A stretch of 64,000 nt of DNA from positions 1 to 64,000 of the forward strand of contig NZ_JAOEGU010000020.1 of the NCBI RefSeq assembly GCF_025583945.1, given 5' to 3'. The notes below the pieces were generated by a model. It worked only from the letters and a program-made list of their open reading frames with translations. It was not told where the DNA came from and did no database searches. The position numbers were made by a program, and so were the translations under genes. Positions 56,552-64,000 of this stretch are shown here, piece after piece (position 1 is the stretch's first letter; every line of letters begins with the position of its first letter). The stretch is from Methylobacter psychrophilus (GTDB taxonomy: Bacteria > Pseudomonadota > Gammaproteobacteria > Methylococcales > Methylomonadaceae).

Positions 56552-57700
56552 ATGGAAGTAAAACAAATCAGTAGTATGACCCAAGTTGCCAGCGCAGACT
56601 GGAATGACCTTACCGGTCATACTTACCCTTTTTTGCGCCATGAATTTTTATTGGCACTGGAGAAAAGCGGTTGTGTTTCCGGGGAAACGGGTTGGTTGCC
56701 TGCGCATTTACTGGTGTTGGATAATCATAAATTAATTGCCTTTATGCCGTTGTACCTTAAACAGCATTCCTGGGGCGAGTATGTATTCGATCATCAGTGG
56801 GCCCAAGCTTATCAGCAACATGGACTTGATTATTATCCAAAATGGTTGACTGCCATCCCTCTGACGCCCTGCCAGGGAGCGCGTATTGTTAGTAAAACGG
56901 AAGAGCCGGATCAGCTTGAAATTACGCGTACCTTACTGACTTTTATAAAACAACTATCAGAGCAGCGTGGCATTTCTTCATGGCATTGTTTGTTCCCTGA
57001 CCCGCAACAGGTAGACCTGTTGCGGTCATTGAATTTAAGTATTCGCGAGGGCGTACAGTTTCACTGGTTTAACAAGGGTTACGGGGATTTTAATGATTTC
57101 CTGCAAACCTTAAGCGCCAGTAAACGTAAAATGATTAAACGTGAACGCCGCAGGGTAAGCGAACAAGATGTTCATTTGTTACGCATTGCAGGACCGGATG
57201 TCAGTGATGGTCAATGGCAGGTGTTTTTTGAACTTTACACGATGACTTATTTAAAAAGAGGCTCGCAGCCTTATTTAAACCTGGCATTTTTTAAACAAAT
57301 AGCGGTAACCATGGGTGAGCAATTATTGCTTGTTCTGGCAGTTAAAGGCGATAAAATTATTGCAGCAGCGCTCAGTTTTATCGGTGCCGATACTTTATAT
57401 GGTCGCTATTGGGGTTGTTTTGAGGACTATAACAGTCTGCATTTTGAAACCTGCTATTATCAGGGACTGGATTATTGCATTGAGCATGATTTAAAGCGTT
57501 TTGATTCTGGCGCGCAAGGCGAACATAAGATTGCTCGTGGCTTTGAGCCAATCACGACTTATTCTGCACATTGGCTTAAAGATGCCCGGTTTGCAAAAGC
57601 AATCGACCGGTTTTTAACTGAAGAACAAAAAGCAGTGCAACTTTATAAACAGGATGCCGCATCTTATCTCCCCTTTAAACAGAATATTAACGAGCCTTGA
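56552..57700 (+). CDS. FemAB-like GNAT-fold acyltransferase (PF04339)
   Basis: The 382 residues match FemAB-like proteins: HTYPFLRHEFLLALEKSG, HLLVLDNHKLIAFMPLY, YVFDHQWAQAYQQHGLDYYPKW and FDSGAQGEHKIARGFEP. The family is often annotated as peptidoglycan or N-acyltransferase but substrate is unproven. It lies just upstream of the rubredoxin pair. Confidence 0.87.
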   Translation: MEVKQISSMTQVASADWNDLTGHTYPFLRHEFLLALEKSGCVSGETGWLPAHLLVLDNHKLIAFMPLYLKQHSWGEYVFDHQWAQAYQQHGLDYYPKWLTAIPLTPCQGARIVSKTEEPDQLEITRTLLTFIKQLSEQRGISSWHCLFPDPQQVDLLRSLNLSIREGVQFHWFNKGYGDFNDFLQTLSASKRKMIKRERRRVSEQDVHLLRIAGPDVSDGQWQVFFELYTMTYLKRGSQPYLNLAFFKQIAVTMGEQLLLVLAVKGDKIIAAALSFIGADTLYGRYWGCFEDYNSLHFETCYYQGLDYCIEHDLKRFDSGAQGEHKIARGFEPITTYSAHWLKDARFAKAIDRFLTEEQKAVQLYKQDAASYLPFKQNINEP

Positions 57701-57783
57701 AAATTAACATAGAAAGATACCATTAAATTTACGCTACAATCCGGTAGAATTGATTTTTAACTAGTAATTAAGAGTAAATAATA

Positions 57784-57954
57784 ATGTCTGATTATAAAAA
57801 ATACGTGTGTGAAGTGTGCGGTCATATTTATGACGAAGCCGATGGTGATGAAGATACCGGCATTGCACCGGGTACGCGCTGGGAAGATGTTCCTGATGAT
57901 TGGCGCTGCCCTGAATGCGGCGTAGAAAAAAGCGAATATATATTGCTGGATTAA
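57784..57954 (+). CDS. rubA: Rubredoxin
   Basis: Small iron electron carrier of 56 residues, starting with ATG 57784 and ending with TAA 57952-57954. The Fe(Cys)4 site has [12 protein letters not shown] and WRCPECG, i.e. C9, C12, C42, C45. It overlaps no gene and is followed 11 bases later by rubredoxin reductase. Confidence 0.96.
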   Translation: MSDYKKYVCEVCGHIYDEADGDEDTGIAPGTRWEDVPDDWRCPECGVEKSEYILLD

Positions 57955-57965
57955 TTCGGGGCACT

Positions 57966-58976
57966 ATGCGTATTATCATCATAGGCTCAGGTATAGCCGG
58001 AGTCAGTTTTGCCGAGAAATGCCGGTCCTACTCAACAGATGACGAGATTACCTTAATAACCGGAGAAAATTCCGGTTATTACTCACGCCCCTTGTTATCC
58101 CGTGGTTTTAGCAAAGATGATATTGAGCAAACTATTATTCTTAAAACCTTCGATAAACTGCGCGCCAATAACATCAATGTTATCAGTGGCGTCAAGATAA
58201 CGGCTATTAATCGTACTGACAAAACAGTGACTTCGTCATCTCAAGATGATAGCCCGCTACACTACGATAAACTGATACTTGCCACCGGTTCTGCCGCTTT
58301 TATACCGCCGCTGTTTAGACCCTATAATGAGCTGTTTTTTTGTTTAAACAGCCTTACTGATTTAAAAGCCCTGCGTAAGTTTCGCAGTGAAATTACCCGT
58401 CAAAACCGCCCGCCTGCCTGGGCGATTATCGGCGGCGGCTTAATCGGTTGTGAAGTTGCCTCGGATTTAGCGGTTTCCGGAGATCCTGTTACTTTGTTTC
58501 ATGCAATGGACAGGTTAATGGAACGCCAGTTGGTTACCGAAGATTCTGCTTTGTTACTTGAGGTGTTACAAAAGTCGGGAGTAAAAGTCTTACTCAACCA
58601 AAACGTAAAAGGATTTTCCAAGCAAGAAAATAAAGTTTGTGTGGATACCAATGTAACCATAGAATTTGATGCGCTGATTGTGTCTTGCGGCTTTAAACCC
58701 CGTACGGAACTGGCAGAACTTGCCAATTTGGAAGTAGGACGAGGGATCAAAGTTAATCAATCCATGCAAACCTCTGATGAATCTATTTATGCCTTGGGTG
58801 ATGTCGCAGAATTTCCCAACGGTAAACTTTATGCCTTTATTTTACCAATTCGCAATCAGGCGCACTGGCTGGCAGGGTTTATAGCCGGACAAGAATCAGC
58901 AAACTGGACACCCCCCGTATTTACAACCAAAGCCAAAGTACACGGCTTTGAAGCCGCTCACCCGTATAATGTTTAG
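57966..58976 (+). CDS. rubB: Rubredoxin reductase (NAD(P)H:rubredoxin oxidoreductase)
   Basis: Flavoprotein that passes NAD(P)H electrons to rubredoxin. From ATG 57966 it has 336 residues with the FAD motif IIGSGIAGVSFAEKC, a second Rossmann motif AIIGGGLIGCEVASDLA and IYALGDVAEF. The frame beginning at 57915 runs into rubA and is not the start. The pair may feed alkane hydroxylation, oxygen reduction or peroxide defence; no partner hydroxylase is here. Confidence 0.9.
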   Translation: MRIIIIGSGIAGVSFAEKCRSYSTDDEITLITGENSGYYSRPLLSRGFSKDDIEQTIILKTFDKLRANNINVISGVKITAINRTDKTVTSSSQDDSPLHYDKLILATGSAAFIPPLFRPYNELFFCLNSLTDLKALRKFRSEITRQNRPPAWAIIGGGLIGCEVASDLAVSGDPVTLFHAMDRLMERQLVTEDSALLLEVLQKSGVKVLLNQNVKGFSKQENKVCVDTNVTIEFDALIVSCGFKPRTELAELANLEVGRGIKVNQSMQTSDESIYALGDVAEFPNGKLYAFILPIRNQAHWLAGFIAGQESANWTPPVFTTKAKVHGFEAAHPYNV

Positions 58977-59088
58977 CAAAGCAAACGAATACCTGACTTA
59001 CCTTGATACAATATAATTGCCTGATTTTTTGTTGTTTTTCGTGGCTCAATCATTGTTTTCAGAATCACTATAACAAATCAATCTACCC

Positions 59089-59742
59089 ATGAACAAAAAT
59101 CGTTTTTCAGATGCCGAGTGTACCGCCATTTACCGCGCCATATATGAGCGCCGTGATATGCGCCATTTTTTATCGGACCCCATAGCTCCGGAAATTTTAA
59201 TCCGCTTGCTTGATGCGGCACATCATGCTCCTAGTGTTGGTTTTATGCAGCCGTGGCGATTTATTCGTATCAGTTGTCCCGACATACGCAAAGCCATTCA
59301 TGGCTTGGTCGAACAGGAACGTATCTCTACCGCCCAAGCCTTAAATGAGCGTGAAGACGAGTTTATGAAGCTAAAAGTAGAAGGTATTATGGAGTGTCCG
59401 GTTGTGTTGGTCGCCGCTCTTTGTGAACAGCGTGATCAATATATTTTTGGTCGTCGTACGTTGCCGGAAATGGATTTGGCATCACTGGCCTGCGCCATAC
59501 AAAATATGTGGTTGGCAGCACGGGCAGAAGGTTTGGGCTTGGGCTGGGTGTCCATGTTTGAACCGGAAGCCTTGAAAAAATTATTGAATATGCCTGAAGA
59601 CAGTCGCCCCTTCGCCATTTTATGTTTGGGACACGTCGAACAATTTTACGAAAAACCGATGTTGGAACAGCAACACTGGGAAGAGCGTAAAAATATTAAC
59701 ACCTTACTATTTGAAAACACCTGGAATACCCCGTGCCCCTAG
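59089..59742 (+). CDS. bluB: 5,6-dimethylbenzimidazole synthase BluB
   Basis: BluB converts reduced FMN to the lower ligand of cobalamin. The nitroreductase-like 217 residues have IYERRDMRHFLSDP, the family signature, and HAPSVGFMQPWRFI. It overlaps cobT by ten bases, which strongly supports the call. No cobalamin riboswitch is seen upstream. Confidence 0.92.
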   Translation: MNKNRFSDAECTAIYRAIYERRDMRHFLSDPIAPEILIRLLDAAHHAPSVGFMQPWRFIRISCPDIRKAIHGLVEQERISTAQALNEREDEFMKLKVEGIMECPVVLVAALCEQRDQYIFGRRTLPEMDLASLACAIQNMWLAARAEGLGLGWVSMFEPEALKKLLNMPEDSRPFAILCLGHVEQFYEKPMLEQQHWEERKNINTLLFENTWNTPCP

Positions 59743-60767
59743 ATTTTGTTATTTCTCCCCGCTCTGAAACACTATCCTCCTTATTACAAACAAAAATAGA
59801 CCAGAAAACCAAGCCCTTGGGAGCATTAGGCCAACTGGAATCGTTAGCCTTACAAATCGGCTTATGTCAAAACACGCTCACCCCCAGCTTAAACAAACCC
59901 TGTATCATCATTTTTGCCGGCGACCATGGCATTGTTGAAGCGGGAGTCAGTGCCTATCCGCAAACAGTTACCGCACAAATGGTCGCCAACTTTTTGTCAG
60001 GAGGTGCCGCAATTAGCGTCTTTGCCAAGCAACACCAACTGGAATTATTGATTGTTGATGCCGGGGTCAATGCCGATTTGGCCAGTCACCCCAAACTGAT
60101 TACTGCAAAAATTGGTAAAGGAACCCAAAATTTTTTAACGCACCCGGCAATGACCACTGAGGCTTGCACCCAAGCCTTAAAAGCCGGAGCGGAACAGGTT
60201 TTACAGCAATTTAACAACGGCTGTAACTGTATTGGTTTTGGTGAAATGGGTATCGGCAATACCTCATCCGCCGCTTTATTGATGCACTGTTTAACTGCTC
60301 TGCCATTGGCGCAATGCGTTGGTCGTGGCACAGGATTAAATGATGATCAGCTACAACATAAACTAAGCGTATTACAGCAAGCGTTAAATCAGCATAACGG
60401 CTTAACTCAGCCTTTAGAAGTGTTGGCCACTTTTGGCGGTTTTGAAATCGCCATGATGGTCGGTGCGTATCTTAAAGCTGCCGAATGCGGAATGTTGATT
60501 ATAGTCGATGGTTTTATAGCCAGTACTGCCCTTTTGGTTGCCAGTAAACTGTATCCGCAAGTACTCGATTATTGTGTATTTAGCCACGCTTCCAACGAAC
60601 AAGGACATCAAGCTTTACTGGATCAGTTTAAGGCCAAGGCCCTGTTAAACATGGATTTACGCCTGGGTGAAGGCTCCGGAATTGCTCTGGCTTATCCATT
60701 ATTACAATCAGCAGTCGTATTTTTAAATGAAATGTCTACATTTGCTGAAGCGGGTGTTGATCATTAA
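59733..60767 (+). CDS. cobT: Nicotinate-nucleotide:DMB phosphoribosyltransferase
   Basis: CobT activates dimethylbenzimidazole to alpha-ribazole phosphate for vitamin B12. The 344 residues have the start signature QKTKPLGALGQLESLALQIG, FAGDHGIVEAGVSAYP and FGEMGIGNTSSAALLM. The start GTG lies inside bluB, so the two are cotranscribed. Confidence 0.95.
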   Translation: MPLDFVISPRSETLSSLLQTKIDQKTKPLGALGQLESLALQIGLCQNTLTPSLNKPCIIIFAGDHGIVEAGVSAYPQTVTAQMVANFLSGGAAISVFAKQHQLELLIVDAGVNADLASHPKLITAKIGKGTQNFLTHPAMTTEACTQALKAGAEQVLQQFNNGCNCIGFGEMGIGNTSSAALLMHCLTALPLAQCVGRGTGLNDDQLQHKLSVLQQALNQHNGLTQPLEVLATFGGFEIAMMVGAYLKAAECGMLIIVDGFIASTALLVASKLYPQVLDYCVFSHASNEQGHQALLDQFKAKALLNMDLRLGEGSGIALAYPLLQSAVVFLNEMSTFAEAGVDH

Positions 60768-60973
60768 AGAGCAAATTTAAAAGCTGTCTTATTCGCATAT
60801 TTTATTCCCAAACCCTATCAAATAATTGATAGCACTTTTTGTTGGTTTTTAATACATATAATTGCAATCCGTCAAACCGGAAAATTAAGAATAATTTTTT
60901 TAATGAATGTGTTTGCCAATACTAATGCTAAGACCAAGCGTATTGTTTAATTTAAATAGCGGTAAGCCCTTTG

Positions 60974-61007
60974 AAAAAAGCCGCCCATGCATTGTTGCAT
61001 GGGCGGC
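60974..61007 (-). terminator. Intrinsic terminator for the minus-strand PEP-CTERM gene
   Basis: GCCGCCCATGCA / TGCATGGGCGGC stem of 12 bases with a TTGT loop, followed by a T-run on the minus strand (A run at 60974-60979), about 40 bases after the gene's stop. Confidence 0.93.
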
Positions 61008-61044
61008 ATATTTAAAAGATCCCGATTTAATTCAGTAGTGCGAA

Positions 61045-61623
61045 TTAAGCCGTTTTCTTGTTGCGTGCTTGATAACCGAACAGACCGACAATGCCTGTCA
61101 GCATTAACCAAACCGCACCTGGTAATGGTACAGCGGCAACAGGTACGAAAGGTACTGTTGGTCCTGAAACCGCAGCTGCAGTTGTCAAGGAAACAGAATA
61201 ACTTCCTTTACTTGGACTAAATACAAACCCGGTAACGCCTAAAGAATACCCATGAGCGGCCAGCAAAGGGGTCGCAAAGTTTGTAGCAAGAAAAGCCGTT
61301 ACACTTCCTGCTGAAAAACTGCTTACAGAACCAGAGTTAATCAGGGTAGTGTGATCTAACTCATAAAGGTTTAAGGAATACAATTCAGTACCCTTAGACA
61401 CACTAGTTTTGAGAGACTGTCCGGTTGCAGCAAGGGAAAAAACATCATCTACTGCAAAGTCGAACCAATCAGTGAAGGCACCATGGGCCAGCGTAGAACT
61501 TCCAAAGCCTGACTCATCATCAGCAAATAAATTAACGGTACTCGCGCTTACCTGGGGTAAGTAAGTCATACCAGCAAAAGCAATGGCCGCAGCCAGAACT
61601 TTAGTTTTGTTTTTTAGTTTCAT
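61045..61623 (-). CDS. PEP-CTERM protein, FxDxF type
   Basis: The 192 residues have a signal peptide (NKTKVLAAAIAFAGMTYLPQVSA), a beta-rich domain with an FDFAVDDVFSL stretch typical of the FxDxF PEP-CTERM subfamily, and the sorting end VPLPGAVWLMLTGIVGLFGYQARNKK. It likely reaches the outer surface by exosortase processing. A second sorted protein lies at 29098. Confidence 0.87.
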   Translation of the reverse strand: MKLKNKTKVLAAAIAFAGMTYLPQVSASTVNLFADDESGFGSSTLAHGAFTDWFDFAVDDVFSLAATGQSLKTSVSKGTELYSLNLYELDHTTLINSGSVSSFSAGSVTAFLATNFATPLLAAHGYSLGVTGFVFSPSKGSYSVSLTTAAAVSGPTVPFVPVAAVPLPGAVWLMLTGIVGLFGYQARNKKTA

Positions 61624-61727
61624 AATAAGTATCTCTGAGTTTTACTTGAAAGGAGGTTCAAGCGTAGCTATTAAACTACAATAAAACTACAATAACAAGA
61701 ACTCACTTAATTATTTCATTGTTATTA

Positions 61728-62537
61728 TTATTTTTGTTGTGAAAAAGCAGATTTCACAGGCTGCTGATTTAAATCATCCACTAATAAATTGTTCGCTATT
61801 ACCTTTAATATCAATTCTCTGGCTTCAATACTAACTGATTGACGATCACTTCCTGAACTGTTAATTACCGGTAAAAAAGAAACGCGTACTGCAATTTTAT
61901 CCAAACTCAGCATTTTTATTAAATGCGGAAGAAAATCATCATCACCAACAAAAGGCACTTGTTGTTTTGCTATGCCGTAATATTGAAGCGCGACCGGTTG
62001 AATGGCTGACTTGGTTAATAATGCCGGTTGAAATAACGACGCATGAAAGCTCAAAACATCATCTCCCTGTGTGGTTGTACCTTCAGGAAAAGCGATAATA
62101 TTGTTGTTTTGTTTTAAAATCCAGAGCATTTGTTCAGTCGTGGCTTTAATGTGCTTTTTGTCGCCCCTGCGAATAAAAACAGTACCGCCCTGCCTCGATA
62201 AATAACCGATAATCGGCCAGCTTAAAATGTCGCTTTTGGCGACAAAATATGCCGGTAAATACTGTCCGATAATAATAATATCCAACCAGGAAATATGATT
62301 ACTCACCAAAAAAGTACCAGGTTGTGGTAATTTGCCTTCCAGTACAATATCCAGATTCATAATAGCGCTAAATAGTTTTAGCCAATGGGTTTTTAGCCTA
62401 TTACGTTTATTTTTGTCATTATTTATCGAACACAGTAATTTAAGTAATGGGAATAATCCTCCGGCAATGATTAATCCATAGCTAAACAGCAGAACAATAA
62501 GAAAAAGTTTATAAAGTAACCGCAGTTTCAATTTCAT
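61728..62537 (-). CDS. 1-acyl-glycerol-3-phosphate acyltransferase-like protein (PlsC/OlsA)
   Basis: The 269 residues carry one N-terminal membrane segment, the HX4D motif SNHISWLD near 80, and the FPEGTT motif near 143. PlsC-family enzymes acylate lysophosphatidate; next to an OlsB-type gene it is a good OlsA candidate acting on lyso-ornithine lipid. The two overlap by one base (TAATG). Confidence 0.88.
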   Translation of the reverse strand: MKLKLRLLYKLFLIVLLFSYGLIIAGGLFPLLKLLCSINNDKNKRNRLKTHWLKLFSAIMNLDIVLEGKLPQPGTFLVSNHISWLDIIIIGQYLPAYFVAKSDILSWPIIGYLSRQGGTVFIRRGDKKHIKATTEQMLWILKQNNNIIAFPEGTTTQGDDVLSFHASLFQPALLTKSAIQPVALQYYGIAKQQVPFVGDDDFLPHLIKMLSLDKIAVRVSFLPVINSSGSDRQSVSIEARELILKVIANNLLVDDLNQQPVKSAFSQQK

Positions 62538-63454
62538 TAGTCGCCTGCGCCGTGCGTTACTCCTGGAATGCCTGCGGTATACACACCGTCCCTGGCGATC
62601 GCTGCGTCAGTTCCCGACTGACCTGCAGCATACACACCATCCCTGGCGATCGCTGCGCCAGTTCCCGACTGGCTTGCAGCATACACGCCGTCCCTGGCGA
62701 TATAGCCGCGCATATAGTGTTTACTGTAACGATCTTTTAATTGATCCAGTGGCAATAATACAAATAAATCCATACAGTTAAAATCTTTATCCCAGTAGGG
62801 TTCGCCGCAAATCAGCGCTCCAAAACGCAAATAGGCCTTAAGTAACGGCGGAATACCCGATTCATCACGTTGACATCGTAATACGTCCGGTACTGGAATG
62901 CTGGGTTTAACTTGCAAGGATGCAGGCGCAATATTTTTAGAATCAATATTTCGATAAACGGCATCCACGGCAAAGCCACTGGGGCCAGGAGTGATACTGG
63001 CGCAACCCAGCAAATAATTAAACTCACCTTCCAATGCGTATTGCACTAATGCCGACCATAGCGTGGTTAACACTGCACCACCTCGATAATCAGGGTCTAT
63101 GCAAGTTCTACCTATTTCCAGGAAACGACCGGGCAATGCCAGAACTTGATCCAGGTTAAATTCATCCTGCGAATAAAATCGTCCCAGTTGTTTAGCTTGA
63201 TGTTGAGTTAGCAAACGCGTGTAACCAATTATTTTCTTATTGGTATTGTCATACACAATTAAATGATCGCAATAACTATCAACCTCGTCATAATCCAGGC
63301 CCTCAGATTCGGTTTTTAACTTAGCTCCCATTTCCTGTGCAAAAACCCGGTAACGTAATGCCTGAGCTTCTTTTATCAAAGCCTCTGAGTCTGCCAAAAA
63401 ACATTCCAGTTTTTTAGTCGGTTTAATGAGTATTGCTGTATCTATTTTTTTCAT
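62537..63454 (-). CDS. OlsB-type N-acyltransferase with a repeat-derived C-terminal extension
   Basis: The 305 residues open with a GNAT-like Acetyltransf_5 domain (about 12-230) of the ornithine-acyl-ACP N-acyltransferase group: ALRYRVFAQEMGA, FLEIGRTCIDPDYRGGAVLTTLW and GCASITPGPSGFAVDAVYR. After about residue 247 it runs into three copies of IARDGVYAAxxSGT encoded by the tandem repeat at 62555-62709, an added tail rather than part of the enzyme. OlsB attaches a 3-hydroxyacyl chain to ornithine, consistent with the PlsC-like partner. Confidence 0.84.
   Translation of the reverse strand: MKKIDTAILIKPTKKLECFLADSEALIKEAQALRYRVFAQEMGAKLKTESEGLDYDEVDSYCDHLIVYDNTNKKIIGYTRLLTQHQAKQLGRFYSQDEFNLDQVLALPGRFLEIGRTCIDPDYRGGAVLTTLWSALVQYALEGEFNYLLGCASITPGPSGFAVDAVYRNIDSKNIAPASLQVKPSIPVPDVLRCQRDESGIPPLLKAYLRFGALICGEPYWDKDFNCMDLFVLLPLDQLKDRYSKHYMRGYIARDGVYAASQSGTGAAIARDGVYAAGQSGTDAAIARDGVYTAGIPGVTHGAGD
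62555..62709. repeat. 51-bp tandem repeat within olsB
   Basis: Units begin CCCTGGCGATCGC at 62590 and 62641, with a partial unit at 62692 and a degraded one at 62555. Each includes the palindrome GCGATCGC and CAGTTCCCGACTG. The period is divisible by three, so the reading frame survives. Confidence 0.9.
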
Positions 63455-63642
63455 GGGTAGTCACATAGCTCAATTAAAGATGCAGATACAATAATCAAAC
63501 AACGTGTCAATTACGTGTCAAGTTTGTGAACGTACAATGACAATCAGATTAAATTTTGATGACCGGCGCTGAAAATCGTAGAAACAGAGCTGCAGCGTAG
63601 TGATGATTTTTAGCACGCGATAGCTGTAGGGTTTGTATTTTC

Positions 63643-63741
63643 ACGTAACGTAATAAAAATGCAGACTTTACGAAACGCTGTCAAGTCAATCATATTTCAA
63701 CCCCTTGCTGAGTTGAAACGAGCGAAGCAGACGAGGAGTCG
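63643..63741 (-). repeat. About 100-bp dispersed repeat, copy 2
   Basis: Minus-strand match to 28828-28927, with stem arms GTTGAAAC (63712-63719) and TTTCAAC (63695-63701). It stands about 190 bases before the olsB start in the same relative orientation as copy 1 before its gene. The remaining gap 63455-64000 shows no gene. Confidence 0.65.
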
Positions 63742-64000
63742 CAATTTTTTACTAATGACGATAAACAAAGCCGATAATCCTGTTACCCGTTTTCATCATC
63801 TCGCCGGAATTTCCTGATCTATTTTTATAGTTGGTTAAAAAGATGAGCGAACTTTCTCTTGCTAGAAATACAAGAGAACGCGCTATTCGTAACCCGCTGT
63901 TTTTGATGCCTGTCCCTTGTTATGTTGTTAGCCATCCACGGCAATAAACTTTATATGACTTCCGGACCAACAAAGCCATGAAAAAGGCTTACCGAATTAA

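Noticed and set aside
56389-56574. 61-codon frame before the FemAB-like gene
   Set aside because: No motif and overlaps the start of a better-supported gene.
58977-59088. Cobalamin riboswitch before bluB
   Set aside because: The gap is about 110 bases and lacks the B12 box and stems.

Overview
This 64 kb window looks like chromosome from a gammaproteobacterial methanotroph of the Methylococcales (Methylobacter/Methylovulum-like). That is inferred from an AT-leaning gammaproteobacterial gene set, a pilB-pilC-pilD-coaE-zapD-yacG block, gcvR-bcp, PEP-CTERM secreted proteins, bluB-cobT, an OlsB-like/PlsC-like acyltransferase pair and many short dispersed intergenic repeats. No methane monooxygenase gene lies in the window, so the assignment is not proven. 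No rRNA, tRNA or CRISPR array was seen.

Layout. 0-3 kb: the 3' end of an IS5-type transposase next to a complete type I-E cas3; the rest of the cas operon, if present, lies to the left. 3.7-9.2 kb: type IV pilus assembly genes with coaE, zapD and yacG. 9.2-14.8 kb: two unknown coiled-coil/membrane proteins, bcp-gcvR, a SPOR-domain membrane protein overlapping a cytosolic 5'-nucleotidase gene, and a small unknown gene. 14.9-21.5 kb: a MITE-like element, a metallo-beta-lactamase-like protein, a DUF1289 protein, grxC, gcvH, dgkA, a PfkB kinase, mazG and parE. 21.6-22.3 kb: a dead IS200-type element. 22.3-28.5 kb: a sulfide-oxidation island (persulfide dioxygenase-rhodanese fusion, sulfide:quinone oxidoreductase, SulP permease) divergent from a sigma-54 activator, with a good sigma-54 promoter and candidate enhancer sites between them.

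28.5-44 kb is mostly housekeeping: a PEP-CTERM protein, trhP, rraA, ispH, hslR, a DsrC/TusE-TusB-Gdx cluster, xseA, thpR, trkH-trkA, two unknown proteins, proA, nadD and rsfS. 44-48.3 kb is an accessory patch: two acyltransferase-3 proteins, then murI bracketed by two same-orientation 114-bp MITE-like elements. 48.3-56.2 kb holds a truncated globin, an orphan V4R-PAS histidine kinase, an arsenite methyltransferase, and a cluster of a DapA-superfamily lyase, a class II aldolase and a MocR regulator. 56.5-60.8 kb holds a FemAB-like protein, rubredoxin, rubredoxin reductase, bluB and cobT. 61-63.5 kb holds a second PEP-CTERM protein and an ornithine-lipid-type acyltransferase pair, whose first gene ends in a 51-bp tandem repeat.

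The most distinctive signals are the repeats (a 114-bp MITE family, a 157-bp MITE-like element with 6-bp direct repeats, an inverted ~145-bp pair around thpR, a ~100-bp repeat ahead of two cell-envelope genes), the regulated sulfide cassette, the MITE-bracketed murI and the repeat-extended OlsB. Nothing seen amounts to a clearly new multi-gene system.
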